Below are positions 25,096-34,965 of a stretch of 50,073 nt of DNA, one piece after another. Below the pieces are notes generated by a model. The model was not told the DNA's origin and made no database searches. It saw only the letters and a list, made by a program, of their open reading frames with translations. Source of the stretch: Rhodobacter sp. (GTDB taxonomy: Bacteria > Pseudomonadota > Alphaproteobacteria > Rhodobacterales > Rhodobacteraceae). The stretch spans positions 1-50,073 of the forward strand of contig JADCEN010000062.1 of NCBI GenBank assembly GCA_020250175.1, read 5' to 3'. Positions within the stretch are counted from its first letter, which is position 1. The number at the start of each line of letters is the position of its first letter. The translations under genes were made by a program, and so were the position numbers.

Positions 25096-25310
25096 CGCCG
25101 GCGAAGCAGGGCGGTGGCGGGGCCGGCGGCAGGTGGCACGGCCGGCTGCGCCGGGATGGGGACCTGTCAGTATTTCCGCCTGTGGACGGGTATGGTGGGC
25201 AGGATCGGATATCCCATCAGTCCCCGCGCAAAACGCCTGCGATACCGAACGATCTTCCCGACCGGTTGCCAGCGGGTGGTGCCGCCAGCGTGGCGTCTGA
25301 TACGGGCGAC

Positions 25311-25545
25311 CTGCTGGATCCGCTGAAGAACGCTGGCCCGCTGCGCATTACCCTGCTGCGCGGCGAGGTCGGGCGCGGTGATGTGGCGGCTTTGCCGGCT
25401 GTGGCCCCGCGAACCGCACGAGCCACGATCAAGGCCCTTCCTGATGATGGCGTGGTGCGGCCCGAAACCCTGCGGGGACCCTTGATGCCTGGCTTTTCCG
25501 GCAAGACCCGTGACGCGCTTTTTCCGCGACCCTTTGATATGGCCT
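25311..25545 (+). pseudogene. Possible Fic-family C-terminal winged-helix fragment
   Basis: In one frame the sequence LLDPLKNAGPLRITLLRGEV followed by GRGDVAALPAVAPRTARATI..ALPDDGVVRPETLRGPLMP..LFPRPF resembles the C-terminal winged helix of Fic proteins (a RGE-x-ARG...S-x-RTAR-x-xL...G-x-L-x-S-x-TPKGP...LFPRLF pattern). No Fic core motif (HPFxxGNGR) is present upstream. It is proposed as a relic only. Confidence 0.4.
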
Positions 25546-25944
25546 GCGTCTGGCGTCCAGAACCAGGTTTCGGCCTTCGCGGCTGAGCCTGCGTTCATGG
25601 CGGCACTGGCGGCCCCGGGATTGATCAGCAGCATCGGCTGACCATCCGGGTCCCTTGGGGGACAGAATGTTCCTTCAGCCATTCCGGCAGGTACTTCAGC
25701 CTGCCGGGGTTCGTCCTGATCACCGGGACGGCGGGGCGGCTGCAATGACCGATCAGGCTGGTGTTCGTATCTGCCTGGCCGTGTTGAAGGCGCGCAGAAT
25801 GTTGGCAAGCAGGTTCAAGACAGCGCGCCCCGGTCATCGGCCTGGCCCATGCGGCGGCGTTCAGCCCCGGACCGGTTCGGTTCGTCTGTCAGACCGGCGC
25901 GCCGGGGATTGACCGGCGCGGCTGCGGGGTGTTTCGCTGCGCCG
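25546..25944. other. Intergenic stretch without recognisable gene
   Basis: About 400 bp between the Fic-like relic and the GntR gene. A minus-strand frame reads LNLLANILRAFNTARQIRTPA near 25740-25810 and RTNPGRLKYLPEWLKEHSVP near 25650-25720; both look protein-like and may be further decayed coding sequence, but I cannot name them. Confidence 0.4.
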
Positions 25945-26595
25945 ATGCCGATCCAGACCCGCCCGCCGGATTCCACGCTTGCCGAACATGACCGGCTGTA
26001 CCGCGCCTTGCGGGTGCAGGTGATGCATGGCGAGGTGCCCCCCGGTCAGGCGCTGACCCTGCGCGGGCTGGCCAGAAGCTTTGACGTCTCGATGACGCCC
26101 GCGCGCGAGGCGGTGCGGCGGCTGGTTGCCGAAGGCGCCTTCACCATGTCGTCGTCCGGGCGCATCTCCACCCCCGAACTGACGGCGGAGCGGATCGAGG
26201 AACTGGCGTCGATCCGCGCGCTGCTGGAACCCGAACTGGCCTCGCGCGCCCTGCCGCGCGCCCATTTCGCGCTGATCGAGCGGCTGAAGACCATCAACGC
26301 CGCCAATGCCGAGGCTGTCGCCAGGCAGGATGCCGTGGCCTATATCCGCACCAATCTGGAATTCCACCGCACGCTTTACCTGCGCGCCCAGGCACCTGCG
26401 ATGCTGGCGATGACGGAAACGGTCTGGCTGCAACTGGGGCCGACCATGCGCGCCCTTTACGCCCGGCTGCGCCGCAACGAGCCGCCGCACCACCACCGCG
26501 TCATCCTTGCCGCCCTCAGGGCGGGGGATGAGCCTGGCCTGCGCCTGGCTGTGCGCACCGATGTCACCCAGGGGCTGCGCCACCTGGCGGGATAG
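25945..26595 (+). CDS. GntR family transcriptional regulator (FCD type)
   Basis: The 216-residue product has an N-terminal GntR winged helix (about residues 12-75; LYRALRVQVMHGEVPPGQAL, LRGLARSFDVSMTPAREAVRRLVAEG) and a helical FCD ligand domain with the metal-binding pattern (RTNLEFHRTLYLRA and the closing HHRVILAAL). FCD regulators respond to small carboxylates and sugar acids. The ATG at 25945 follows a poor ribosome-binding site; the frame is open upstream but without family sequence. Its target is unknown; the enolase-superfamily gene 2.2 kb to the left is one candidate. Confidence 0.88.
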   Translation: MPIQTRPPDSTLAEHDRLYRALRVQVMHGEVPPGQALTLRGLARSFDVSMTPAREAVRRLVAEGAFTMSSSGRISTPELTAERIEELASIRALLEPELASRALPRAHFALIERLKTINAANAEAVARQDAVAYIRTNLEFHRTLYLRAQAPAMLAMTETVWLQLGPTMRALYARLRRNEPPHHHRVILAALRAGDEPGLRLAVRTDVTQGLRHLAG

Positions 26596-26925
26596 CGCGC
26601 CCTGGCCCCGGGTGCCCTTTCCCATTGCCCTTGCCGTCCTGCCCGCCATTGATCGGGCATTCCGACCGACACAGCTTCTTGCGGCATCCATCAGATCCGG
26701 TTCGCTGGCGTTCCGCCGGATTGCGGTTTCGGCCGACTTTGCGGGAACCAATTCCAGGGCTGTCATGCTTGCAACCGCGCCGGTCGGGGGCGGCACAGCG
26801 CGGGTCCGGGGCTGAACCGCAGCCTTCCCTTGATCGTGCCGTTCTCCGGCATCGACCGGTCCGGCCTGGTCCGGGCGCGGTCTGGCCGTGCCGTCTGCGC
26901 GCTGCTTCCGGCGGCCTGACACCGG
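26596..26925. other. Intergenic region between convergent genes
   Basis: No gene is recognised in these 330 bp between the end of the GntR gene and the end of lpd. Apart from the small hairpin at 26914-26931, I see nothing in it. Confidence 0.5.
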
Positions 26926-26931
26926 TCAGGC
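26914..26931 (-). other. Hairpin over the lpd stop codon
   Basis: GCCTGAC (26914-26920) pairs with GTCAGGC (26925-26931) around an ACCG loop, and the lpd stop lies in the stem. There is no downstream T-run on the minus strand, so it is at best a weak terminator. Confidence 0.4.
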
Positions 26932-28314
26932 GTGGATCGCCCCGTCGCCGCAGGCGAGTGCTGCTTCGCGCATCGCTTCGGAAAAGGTCGGGTGCGCATG
27001 GCAGGTCAGCGCCAAGTCTTGTGCGGAGGCCCCGAATTCCATCGCAACGCAAACCTCATGGATCAGATCGCCCGCCGCCGGGCCGATCAGGTGGCAGCCC
27101 AGAATGCGATCGGTGTCCTTATCCGCCAAAAGCTTGACGAAGCCGTCGCCCTGGAACACCGCCTTGGCGCGGGCATTGCCCATGAAGCTGAACTTGCCGA
27201 CCTTGTAGGCGCGGCCTTCGGCCTTCAGCTGGTCTTCGGTTGCGCCGACACTGGCGACTTCGGGGGTGGTATAGATCACGCCGGGGATCACGCCATAATT
27301 CACATGGCCCGCCTTTCCGGCAAGGATTTCGGCCAGCGCCATGCCTTCATCTTCGGCCTTGTGGGCCAGCATCGGGCCGGGAATGGCATCGCCGATGGCA
27401 TAGATGCCGGGCACGGTAGTGGCAAAATGACCGTCGGTTTTCACATGACCGCGTGGCAGCACCTCGACCCCCAGCGCCTCCAGCCCCAGACCGGCGGTAT
27501 AGGGCCTGCGGCCCGTGGCCAAAAGCACGACATCGGCCTTCTGGCTGCCCGCGCTGTTGTCCTTTTTCAGCGTCCAGCGCACGGTGGCCCCGCCCTTGGC
27601 CACGTCCACGCCCTGCACGGCGGCACCCAGGACAAAGGTCAGGCCCTGCCTGGTCATGATACGCTGGAAGGCCCTGGCGATTTCGGCGTCCATGCCGGGT
27701 GTGATGGCATCCAGGTATTCGACGACCGTCACTTCGCTGCCCAGCCGGGCATAGACCGACCCCATTTCCAGCCCGATCACCCCCGCCCCGATCACGACCA
27801 TGGTCTTGGGAATTTTCCCCAGCGTCAGCGCGCCGGTCGAGGTGACGACGGTCGTCTCATCCACCGTCACGCCGGGCAGGCTGGAGGGTTCCGACCCGGT
27901 GGCGATGACGATGGATTTCGCCTGATGCACCTCTTCCCCCACCTTGACCTGGCCTGCGGCAGGGATGCTGCCCCAGCCCTTCAGCCAGGTGATCTTGTTC
28001 TTCTTGAACAGGAATTCGACGCCCTTGGTGTTCTGGCCCACCACATCATCCTTGTAGCCCTGCATCCTGACCCAATCCACCTTGGGGCTGGCGGTCATCA
28101 GGCCCATCTTCTCAAAGTTCTCCTGCGCCTCGTGCAGCATGTGACTGGCGTGCAGCAGGGCTTTGGACGGGATGCAGCCGATGTTCAGGCAGGTGCCGCC
28201 TAGGGTATCGCGCCCCTCGACCACGGCAACCTTCAGGCCAAGCTGGGCGCAGCGGATGGCGCAGACATAACCGCCGGGACCGGCACCGAGGATGATCACG
28301 TCAAAGCTGGCCAT
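26926..28314 (-). CDS. lpdA: Dihydrolipoyl dehydrogenase (E3)
   Basis: E3 reoxidises the dihydrolipoyl groups of the 2-oxoglutarate dehydrogenase complex with NAD. The 462-residue protein has the FAD motif [10 protein letters not shown], the redox-active disulfide [13 protein letters not shown], the NAD motif [12 protein letters not shown], the second FAD motif [22 protein letters not shown] and the C-terminal [10 protein letters not shown] histidine-glutamate pair. AAAGGAG six bases ahead of the ATG at 28314 fixes the start. The gene follows sucA-sucB on the same strand, separated by a MAPEG gene, so it is most likely the E3 of that complex. Confidence 0.97.
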   Translation of the reverse strand: MASFDVIILGAGPGGYVCAIRCAQLGLKVAVVEGRDTLGGTCLNIGCIPSKALLHASHMLHEAQENFEKMGLMTASPKVDWVRMQGYKDDVVGQNTKGVEFLFKKNKITWLKGWGSIPAAGQVKVGEEVHQAKSIVIATGSEPSSLPGVTVDETTVVTSTGALTLGKIPKTMVVIGAGVIGLEMGSVYARLGSEVTVVEYLDAITPGMDAEIARAFQRIMTRQGLTFVLGAAVQGVDVAKGGATVRWTLKKDNSAGSQKADVVLLATGRRPYTAGLGLEALGVEVLPRGHVKTDGHFATTVPGIYAIGDAIPGPMLAHKAEDEGMALAEILAGKAGHVNYGVIPGVIYTTPEVASVGATEDQLKAEGRAYKVGKFSFMGNARAKAVFQGDGFVKLLADKDTDRILGCHLIGPAAGDLIHEVCVAMEFGASAQDLALTCHAHPTFSEAMREAALACGDGAIHA

Positions 28315-28394
28315 TGGGGGCTCCTTTCCGGCGTTGCGTTGGGTGAGGGGGCGAAGGGGGGCTGTCTGCCCCCCGTCGCGGCGTTGCCGCAACT

Positions 28395-28424
28395 CCCCCC
28401 GAGGATATTTGTGCCAAGAAGAAA
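28395..28424 (+). repeat. Rhodobacterales 3'-flank motif, copy 2
   Basis: CCCCGAGGATATTTGTGCC is followed by AAGAAGAAA. It begins eight bases past the end of the MAPEG gene, in reverse orientation to it. The same relation to a gene end is seen for the diverged copy at 13930-13961. Motifs of this kind are widely dispersed in Rhodobacterales chromosomes; their function is unsettled. Confidence 0.55.
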
Positions 28425-28431
28425 CGGCATG

Positions 28432-28842
28432 TCAGATCAGGCTTGCCACGATCATCGCCATGGTGGCGAGGAAGCCTGTGGCCCAGATCAGCGAGCGCCA
28501 GGGGACAAGGCCCATGGCATAGGCGGGGATGTAAAGGACGCGGGCGGCAAGGTAGACCCAGGCGCAGGCGGCGGTGAAGGCGGTGGACTGATTGGACAGG
28601 GTAACAACGGTGACGGCGAGGGTAAAGAGGATCAGCGCCTCGAAATGGTTGTTCAGCGCGCGGATGAGGCGGCCGGTGCGGGGCGAAACCTGGTCGATAA
28701 GCGGCTTGCCCAGCCGGTCGGGGTCGCGCGGCGACAGGGTTTTGGCGATGCCGAGTTCCAGGTTGGCGGGGACGGCCATGAGGACGTACTGGACGCCCTG
28801 GAGCAGACCGGCGAGGGCAAGGACGGTGAGTTCGGGGGTCAT
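28432..28842 (-). CDS. MAPEG family membrane protein
   Basis: The 136-residue product has four predicted membrane helices (about 5-25, 65-85, 86-106, 112-132) and the MAPEG-like signature with R-x-x-R/N-x-x-x-N in SPRTGRLIRALNNHFEALILF. Eukaryotic members are glutathione- and eicosanoid-handling enzymes; bacterial ones are mostly uncharacterised. It sits between sucB and lpdA, apparently in the same transcription direction. A role in the dehydrogenase complex is not implied. Confidence 0.88.
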   Translation of the reverse strand: MTPELTVLALAGLLQGVQYVLMAVPANLELGIAKTLSPRDPDRLGKPLIDQVSPRTGRLIRALNNHFEALILFTLAVTVVTLSNQSTAFTAACAWVYLAARVLYIPAYAMGLVPWRSLIWATGFLATMAMIVASLI

Positions 28843-29119
28843 GGGGTTCCGGTCACATACTCAGGAAAGCGATTACTAGTGAGCATATCGCGATCATCGC
28901 CCCGATTATCCATTTCCACTCTCTTCCGATGAAATCCACGACAGCATGTGCAGCGTTGGAAGTCCAATGCCGGCGCATTGTCGACGTTATGATAGTCAAA
29001 CCGGGCGCGCCCTCCGGTTCGTACGGTACACCCCGCCACCACCGGACAATTGCAACGTTGACGGAACGCAAGCCAGAACTCTCCCACACTCAATTAGAGG
29101 GTACGAACCCGTGCCCCCC
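28843..29119 (-). other. AT-richer gap upstream of the MAPEG gene
   Basis: This gap between sucB and the MAPEG gene has visibly lower GC than its surroundings. Within it a 41-codon minus-strand frame (28853-28978) is the only coding candidate. Confidence 0.5.
28853..28978 (-). CDS. Possible small single-span membrane protein
   Basis: The frame encodes 41 residues ending HAVVDFIGREWKWIIGAMIA followed by ICSLVIAFLSM, a plausible amphipathic stretch and membrane helix. The same frame stays open to an ATG at 29089, which would add a charged 37-residue extension. No ribosome-binding site is visible at 28978, and I know no homologue, so this may be spurious. Confidence 0.3.
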   Translation of the reverse strand: MRRHWTSNAAHAVVDFIGREWKWIIGAMIAICSLVIAFLSM

Positions 29120-30619
29120 TCACAAATCCATCAACAACCGCCTCGGGTCCTCCAGCGCCTCTTTCACCCGGACAAGGAAGGTCACCGCCCCCTTCCCATC
29201 CACAACCCTGTGGTCATAGCTCAGGGCCAGGTACATCATCGGGCGGATCACGATCTGGCCGCCCACGACCACGGGGCGGTCCTGGATCTTGTGCATGCCC
29301 AGGATGCCCGATTGCGGCGGGTTCAGGATGGGCGAGGACATCAGGCTGCCATAGACGCCGCCGTTGGAGATGGTGAAGCTGCCGCCCTGCATTTCGGCCA
29401 TGCTCAGCTTGCCGTCGCGGGCACGCAGGCCAAGTTCGGCGATCTTCTTTTCGATGGCGGCAAAGCTCATGCGGTCGGCATCGCGCACCACGGGCACGAC
29501 AAGGCCCGAAGGCGTGCCCACGGCCACGCCCATATGGACGTAGTTCTTGTAGACCACATCGGTGCCGTCGATTTCCGCGTTCACTTCCGGCACTTCGACC
29601 AGGGCATGGCAGCAGGCTTTGACGAAGAAGGACATGAAGCCCAGCTTCACGCCGTGCTTTTTCTCGAACACATCCTTGTATTCGTTGCGCAGCGCCATGA
29701 TGGCCGACATGTCGGCCTCGTTATAGGTCGTCAGCATTGCGGCGGTGTTCTGGGCATCCTTCAGGCGGCGGGCGATGGTCTGGCGAAGGCGGGTCATCTT
29801 CACCCGTTCCTCGCGCGCCGCATCATCGGCGGGCACCGGGGCGCGGGGGGCGGCGGGGACCGCAGCCGGGGCCGTTGCCGCAGCGGCGGCAACGGCGCGG
29901 GCGACATCATCTTTCATGACGCGCCCGTCGCGACCGGTGCCGGTGACGGCATCGCGGCTGATCGCGGCCTCGGCCATGGCTTTTTTGGCCGCTGGCGCAT
30001 CTTCCACATCTTTCGCCGGGGCGGCGACCGGCGCAACAGGGGCGGTGGCGGCGGGGGCGGCTGGGGCGGCGGCTTTTGCATCGGTGGAGATCACGGCAAG
30101 CCGGGCATTCGCGGCCACCGTGGCCCCTTCGGCGGCGAAGATTTCCGCCAGAACCCCGGCGGCGGGCGCGGGCACCTCGACCGAGACCTTGTCGGTCTCA
30201 AGCTCGCACAGCATTTCATCCTGTGCCACGCTGTCGCCCGGCTTCTTGAACCAGGTCGACACGGTTGCCTCGGACACGCTTTCGCCCAGCGCCGGAACCA
30301 TCACATCGATCATCTTGCCCTCTTTCGCGCCGGGCTTGGCCGCGGCGTCCCTGGTTTTCTCAATCCGGCCCGGGGCCGCAGCCCCTTCGCCCACCTGCGC
30401 CAGAAGGGCCGCGACACCTACGGTCGTGCCTTCGGCGGCGACAATTTCCACAAGGTGCCCGGCCACCGGGCTTGGCACCTCGACCGTGACCTTGTCGGTC
30501 TCCAGTTCGCACAGCATCTCGTCCACCGCGACGGGATCGCCCACCTTCTTGTACCAGGTGGCGACGGTTGCCTCGGTAACGCTTTCGCCCAGCGCGGGAA
30601 CGCGGATCTCAACCGCCAT
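29120..30619 (-). CDS. sucB: 2-oxoglutarate dehydrogenase E2, dihydrolipoyl succinyltransferase
   Basis: E2 transfers the succinyl group to CoA in the TCA cycle. The 499-residue protein has two tandem lipoyl domains (residues about 1-76 and 103-178; lipoyl lysines K43 and K144 in the ETDKV motif), Ala/Pro-rich linkers, a peripheral-subunit-binding domain (about 210-245, [19 protein letters not shown]) and the C-terminal catalytic domain ending with SYDHRVVDG. Many SucB proteins carry a single lipoyl domain, so the duplication is notable. It starts inside the end of sucA (11-bp overlap). Confidence 0.97.
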   Translation of the reverse strand: MAVEIRVPALGESVTEATVATWYKKVGDPVAVDEMLCELETDKVTVEVPSPVAGHLVEIVAAEGTTVGVAALLAQVGEGAAAPGRIEKTRDAAAKPGAKEGKMIDVMVPALGESVSEATVSTWFKKPGDSVAQDEMLCELETDKVSVEVPAPAAGVLAEIFAAEGATVAANARLAVISTDAKAAAPAAPAATAPVAPVAAPAKDVEDAPAAKKAMAEAAISRDAVTGTGRDGRVMKDDVARAVAAAAATAPAAVPAAPRAPVPADDAAREERVKMTRLRQTIARRLKDAQNTAAMLTTYNEADMSAIMALRNEYKDVFEKKHGVKLGFMSFFVKACCHALVEVPEVNAEIDGTDVVYKNYVHMGVAVGTPSGLVVPVVRDADRMSFAAIEKKIAELGLRARDGKLSMAEMQGGSFTISNGGVYGSLMSSPILNPPQSGILGMHKIQDRPVVVGGQIVIRPMMYLALSYDHRVVDGKGAVTFLVRVKEALEDPRRLLMDL

Positions 30620-33590
30620 CCCTGGCCCCCAACGTCAGCGCATCGTTCACCAGCGCCGCCTGTTCCGCCTTGTGGCGGCTGGCCAGGCCCGTGGCAGGCG
30701 AGGCCGAGGCGGCGCGCCCGGCATAGACGGCGCGGCCATGCCTGGCACCGATGCGCCCCAGCACCCATTCCAGGTTCGGCTCCAGAAAGCTCCAGGCGCC
30801 CTGATTCTTCGGTTCTTCCTGGCACCAGACGATTTCGGCCCCCTTGAAGCGTTCCAGTTCCTTGACAAGGCTGAGCGCGGGGAAGGGATAGAACTGTTCG
30901 ATCCGCAGCAGATACACATCGTCCAGCCCCCGCGCATCGCGTTCCGCCAGCAAATCGTAATAGACCTTGCCCGAGCACATCACGACGCGCCGGATCGCGG
31001 CATCCGGCTTCAGCACCGTTTCGGAATGGCCCTTTTCGGCATCATCCCACAAGACGCGGTGAAAGCTGGACCCGGTGGTGAAATCATCCGCATCCGAAAC
31101 GCAAAGCGGATGGCGCAGCAGCGATTTCGGCGTCATCAGCACCAGCGGCTTGCGGAAGGTGCGGTGAATCTGGCGGCGCAGGATGTGAAAGTAATTGGCG
31201 GGCGTCGTGCAATTGGCAACAATCCAATTGTCATTTGACGACATTTGCAGGAACCGTTCCAGACGCGCGCTGGAATGTTCCGGCCCCTGCCCTTCGTACC
31301 CGTGGGGCAGCAGGCAGACAAGGCCCGACATCCGCAACCATTTGGATTCGCCGGAATTGATGAACTGATCGAACATGATCTGCGCGCCATTGGCAAAATC
31401 GCCAAACTGCGCTTCCCACATCACCAGCGTGTTCGGTTCCGCCAGCGAATAGCCATATTCGAACCCGAGCACCGCATATTCCGACAGCATCGAATCGATC
31501 ACCTCATACCGGGCCTGTCCGGCGCGGATGTGGTTGAGCGGATACCAGCGGTCTTCGGTGCTTTGATCGACAAAGGCGGAATGCCGCTGGCTGAAGGTGC
31601 CGCGCGTGCAATCCTGCCCCGACAGGCGCACCGGGAAGCCTTCGGTCACCAGGCTGCCAAAGGCCAGGGCCTCGGCCGTGGCCCAGTCGAACCCCGTGCC
31701 GGTGGCGAACATGGCGGCCTTTGCCTCAAGCTGGCGGGTGACGGTCTTGTGCAGATCAAAGCCGTCGGGAACGCGGGTCAGGGCCGCGCCCACCTCGGCC
31801 AGGGTCGCGGGCGAGATGGCGGTTTCGCCGCGCTGGTAGTTTTCAAGGTCCTTGGTGCCAAGGTTCTTCCAGCGCCCGTCCAGCCAGTCTGCCTTGTTGG
31901 GCTTGTAGTCCTTGGCAACTTCGAAATCCTCGTTCAGGCGGGCCTGGAAGGCCGCCTTCATGTCTTCGATCTCGCCTTCCGGGATCAGGCCGTCGCGCAC
32001 CAGGCGTTCGGTGTAAAGCTGCAGCGTGGTCTTCTGCTTGCGGATGCGGGTGTACATCGCCGGGTTGGTGAACATCGGCTCGTCGCCTTCGTTGTGACCG
32101 AAGCGGCGATAGCAGAACATGTCAAGCACCACATCCTTGTGGAACTTCTGCCGGAACTCGGTGGCGACGCGGGCGGCATGCACCACCGCCTCGGGATCAT
32201 CGGCGTTGACGTGGAAAATCGGCGCTTCGACCATCAGCGCGATATCGGTGGGATAGGGCGAGGACCGGCTGAACGACGGGGCCGTGGTAAAGCCGATCTG
32301 GTTGTTCACCACGATGTGGATCGTCCCCCCGGTGCGGTGCCCGACCAGGCCCGACAGGCCGAAGCATTCGGCGACAACGCCCTGACCGGCAAAGGCGGCA
32401 TCGCCGTGCAGCAGCACGGGCAGCACCTGTTCGCGGGCCTTGTCGCCCAGCTGTTCCTGCTTGGCGCGGACCTTGCCCAGCACCACGGGGTTCACCGCCT
32501 CGAGGTGGCTGGGATTGGCGGTCAATGACAGGTGAACGGTGTTGCCGTCAAACGTGCGGTCGCTGGAAGCGCCAAGGTGATACTTCACGTCACCCGACCC
32601 GTCCACATCCTCGGGTTTGAAGCTGCCGCCCTGGAATTCATTGAAAATCGCGCGGAAGGGCTTCATCATCACATTGGCCAGCACCGAAAGGCGGCCCCGG
32701 TGCGGCATGCCGATGACAATCTCCTTCACGCCCAGCGCGCCGCCGCGCTTGATGATCTGTTCCATCGCCGGGATCAGGCTTTCGCCGCCGTCAAGGCCGA
32801 AGCGTTTGGTCCCCATGTATTTGACATGCAGGAACTTTTCAAAGCCTTCGGCCTCGACCAGCTTGTTCAGGATCGCCTTGCGGCCTTCGCGGGTAAAGGC
32901 AATCTCCTTGCCATAGCCTTCGATGCGCTCCTTCAGCCAGGCGGCCTGTTCGGGGTTGGAAATATGCATGTATTGCAGCGCAAAGGTGCCACAGTAGGTG
33001 CGCTTCACAATCTCAAGAATCTGGCGCATCGAGGCGTGTTGCAGGCCCAGCACATTGTCGATGAAGATGGGCCGGTCCATGTCGGCCTCGGTGAAGCCGT
33101 AGGATTTCGGATCAAGATCGGGCTGGTTGCTGCGGTCGGTCATCCCCAGCGGATCAAGGTCGGCGGCAAGGTGCCCGCGGATGCGGTAGGCGCGGATCAG
33201 CATGATGGCGCGGATGGAGTCGAGCACCGCGCGCTGAATCTGCGCATCGCTGACTGTGACGCCGGTTTCGGCGGCTTTCGCGGCGATCTTGGTGGCGGCG
33301 GCGCGGGCGTCTTTCTGTGGGGCCGCCAGTGGCCATTCGCCGGTTAGGGCTGCGGTCAGATCATCGGCGGGCTGCGGCGGCCAGTCGGGGCGCGCCCAGC
33401 TGGGGCCATTGGCCTGACGCTTTGCATCAATCTCGCTGTCGCCCAGCGCCTTAAAGAAGGCGGCCCAGGCAGCGTCCACCGATGCCGGATCGGCGGCATG
33501 GCGGGCGGCGAGCTGATCGATGTAATCCGCGTTGGTGCCATCCATGAAGGCCTGGGCGTGGAACTGGTCGTTGGGGGAGTGGTCGGTCAT
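30609..33590 (-). CDS. sucA: 2-oxoglutarate dehydrogenase E1
   Basis: E1 decarboxylates 2-oxoglutarate with thiamine diphosphate and loads the E2 lipoyl groups. The 993-residue protein has the family N-terminus ([20 protein letters not shown]), the E1 domain beginning at about 210, the ThDP/Mg motif [15 protein letters not shown]...NNQIGF, and the transketolase-like C-terminal half with [25 protein letters not shown] and the [15 protein letters not shown] loop. The length is normal. It lies between sucD (about 120 bp upstream, containing a palindromic repeat pair) and the overlapping sucB. Confidence 0.97.
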   Translation of the reverse strand: MTDHSPNDQFHAQAFMDGTNADYIDQLAARHAADPASVDAAWAAFFKALGDSEIDAKRQANGPSWARPDWPPQPADDLTAALTGEWPLAAPQKDARAAATKIAAKAAETGVTVSDAQIQRAVLDSIRAIMLIRAYRIRGHLAADLDPLGMTDRSNQPDLDPKSYGFTEADMDRPIFIDNVLGLQHASMRQILEIVKRTYCGTFALQYMHISNPEQAAWLKERIEGYGKEIAFTREGRKAILNKLVEAEGFEKFLHVKYMGTKRFGLDGGESLIPAMEQIIKRGGALGVKEIVIGMPHRGRLSVLANVMMKPFRAIFNEFQGGSFKPEDVDGSGDVKYHLGASSDRTFDGNTVHLSLTANPSHLEAVNPVVLGKVRAKQEQLGDKAREQVLPVLLHGDAAFAGQGVVAECFGLSGLVGHRTGGTIHIVVNNQIGFTTAPSFSRSSPYPTDIALMVEAPIFHVNADDPEAVVHAARVATEFRQKFHKDVVLDMFCYRRFGHNEGDEPMFTNPAMYTRIRKQKTTLQLYTERLVRDGLIPEGEIEDMKAAFQARLNEDFEVAKDYKPNKADWLDGRWKNLGTKDLENYQRGETAISPATLAEVGAALTRVPDGFDLHKTVTRQLEAKAAMFATGTGFDWATAEALAFGSLVTEGFPVRLSGQDCTRGTFSQRHSAFVDQSTEDRWYPLNHIRAGQARYEVIDSMLSEYAVLGFEYGYSLAEPNTLVMWEAQFGDFANGAQIMFDQFINSGESKWLRMSGLVCLLPHGYEGQGPEHSSARLERFLQMSSNDNWIVANCTTPANYFHILRRQIHRTFRKPLVLMTPKSLLRHPLCVSDADDFTTGSSFHRVLWDDAEKGHSETVLKPDAAIRRVVMCSGKVYYDLLAERDARGLDDVYLLRIEQFYPFPALSLVKELERFKGAEIVWCQEEPKNQGAWSFLEPNLEWVLGRIGARHGRAVYAGRAASASPATGLASRHKAEQAALVNDALTLGARDGG

Positions 33591-33609
33591 TTCAGGTCTC
33601 CTGTCGCGC

Positions 33610-33685
33610 CGAGGCCCCGGATCAGGTCCGGGGCTGCGTTGCGCTTTTCTGCGGGCTGCCGTCCCGGACTTGATCCGGGACCTCG
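33610..33685. repeat. Inverted pair of 25-bp palindromic repeats
   Basis: CGAGGCCCCGGATCAGGTCC plus GGGGC (33610-33634) is mirrored by the reverse complement of a near-identical copy at 33661-33685, with three mismatches in 25. Each unit is itself a palindrome around GGATCA..TCC. Repeats of this CCCGGATCAAGTCCGGG type are dispersed in alphaproteobacterial chromosomes and resemble REP or BIME arrangements. The pair lies in the sucD-sucA gap, where it could stabilise or attenuate the transcript. Confidence 0.75.
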
Positions 33686-33711
33686 AAGGATGTCGGAGAA
33701 GTCACGGAGGT

Positions 33712-34596
33712 TCACCGCCCCATCGCCTTCATCACCGCCTCACCCAGCCCTGCCGGGCTGTCGGCCACCACGATACCGGCGCGCTTCATCGCCTCGATCT
33801 TGCTTTCGGCGTCGCCTTTGCCGCCGGCGACAATGGCCCCGGCGTGGCCCATGCGGCGGCCTTTGGGGGCGGTGCGGCCGGCGATGAAGCCTGCGGTCGG
33901 CTTCCAGCGGCCGCGCTTTTTCTCATCGGCCAGGAACTGGGCTGCGTCTTCTTCCGCAGCACCACCGATTTCGCCGATCATGATGATCGACTGCGTTGCG
34001 GGATCGGCCAGGAACAGTTCCAGCACGTCGATATGTTCGGTGCCCTTGATCGGGTCGCCGCCGATGCCGACGGCGGTGGACTGGCCCAGGCCCAGGTCAG
34101 AGGTCTGCTTGACCGCCTCGTACGTCAGCGTGCCGGAGCGGGATACAACGCCGACCGAGCCGCGGCGGTGGATATGGCCGGGCATGATGCCGATCTTGCA
34201 GGCACCGGGCGTGATAACGCCGGGGCAGTTCGGGCCGATCAGGCGCGAGCGTGAGCCTTCCAGCGTGCGCTTGACCTTCATCATGTCCAGCACCGGGATG
34301 CCTTCGGTGATGCAGACGATCAGCTCCATCTGCGCATCAATCGCCTCAAGGATCGAGTCGGCGGCGAAGGGCGGCGGCACGTAGATGACGCTGGCATTCG
34401 CCCCAGTCACCGCCCGCGCCTCATGCACAGAGTTGAAGACGGGCAGGCCCAGATGATCTGTCCCGCCCTTGCCGGGCGTCACGCCGCCGACCATCTGCGT
34501 ACCATAGGCGATGGCCTGTTCGGTGTGGAACGTGCCCTGGCTGCCGGTGATGCCCTGGCAGATGACCTTTGTGCGTTCGTTGACAAGGATGGACAT
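33712..34596 (-). CDS. sucD: Succinyl-CoA synthetase subunit alpha
   Basis: The alpha subunit carries the phosphorylated histidine that links succinyl-CoA hydrolysis to nucleotide triphosphate formation. The 294-residue protein has the CoA-binding [20 protein letters not shown] and GGVTPGKGG segments, PNCPGVITP, and the active-site loop [12 protein letters not shown]. Normally sucD follows sucC directly; here 2.1 kb with plus-strand genes intervene, so sucD must be transcribed from its own promoter or by read-through. Its upstream gap (34597-34674) carries the duplicated operators of the toxin-antitoxin module. Confidence 0.97.
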   Translation of the reverse strand: MSILVNERTKVICQGITGSQGTFHTEQAIAYGTQMVGGVTPGKGGTDHLGLPVFNSVHEARAVTGANASVIYVPPPFAADSILEAIDAQMELIVCITEGIPVLDMMKVKRTLEGSRSRLIGPNCPGVITPGACKIGIMPGHIHRRGSVGVVSRSGTLTYEAVKQTSDLGLGQSTAVGIGGDPIKGTEHIDVLELFLADPATQSIIMIGEIGGAAEEDAAQFLADEKKRGRWKPTAGFIAGRTAPKGRRMGHAGAIVAGGKGDAESKIEAMKRAGIVVADSPAGLGEAVMKAMGR

Positions 34597-34613
34597 GGTG
34601 CTTCCCTAGGCTT

Positions 34614-34630
34614 GTATCATGGCGTGATAC
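34614..34630. promoter_or_regulatory. Toxin-antitoxin operator copy 1
   Basis: GTATCATGGCGTGATAC is a perfect dyad (GTATCA / TGATAC around TGGCG). It starts 18 bp from the sucD start codon, upstream of it on the minus strand, and lies 35 bp from an identical second copy. The likely binder is the HigA antitoxin encoded just to the right. Confidence 0.8.
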
Positions 34631-34648
34631 GGAATTTGCTGGACGGAT

Positions 34649-34665
34649 GTATCATGGCGTGATAC
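34649..34665 (+). promoter_or_regulatory. Toxin-antitoxin operator copy 2 with putative promoter
   Basis: This second identical 17-bp dyad ends nine bases before the toxin start. A plausible promoter is TTGCTG (34636-34641) with an 18-bp spacer and TGATAC (34660-34665), which would put operator 2 over the -10 box and allow autorepression. Confidence 0.7.
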
Positions 34666-34674
34666 AGGTGACGC

Positions 34675-34956
34675 ATGATCGTGTCGGTGAAGGATAAACG
34701 GATAGCTGAGATCATGTCGGGCCGGGTTCCGCCGCGCTTTCCGCCTGACCTGATGCGGTCGGCACAGAAGGCTGTGCGGGCCCTGGAAGCCGCAGAGCGG
34801 ATCGAAGACCTGCGGTTGCCGCCGTCCAACCGTTTGGAGGCGCTGCGGGGAAATCGAGCAGGCCAATGGTCGATCCGCATCAACCTGCAATGGCGGCTGT
34901 GTTTCCGGTGGGGCGAAGGCGGGGCTGAAGAAGTTGAAATCGTGGACTATCATTGA
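34675..34956 (+). CDS. higB: HigB-type toxin (RelE superfamily)
   Basis: The 93-residue protein has the RelE-fold order of HigB toxins: MIVSVKDKRIAEIMSGRVPP, a central ALEAAERIEDLRLPPSNRLE, the WSIRINLQWRLCFRW beta-strand block and EVEIVDYH closing. HigB toxins cleave mRNA on the ribosome. The toxin precedes its antitoxin, the diagnostic order of higBA modules. The AGGTG site lies just upstream of the ATG. The module is inserted opposite to and between sucC and sucD. Confidence 0.92.
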   Translation: MIVSVKDKRIAEIMSGRVPPRFPPDLMRSAQKAVRALEAAERIEDLRLPPSNRLEALRGNRAGQWSIRINLQWRLCFRWGEGGAEEVEIVDYH

Positions 34957-34965
34957 GGGCAAAAG

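Noticed and set aside
28946-30847. 633-codon and 497-codon plus-strand frames opposite sucB
   Set aside because: Gly/His or Ala/Ser-rich shadows of the E2 linkers and lipoyl domains.
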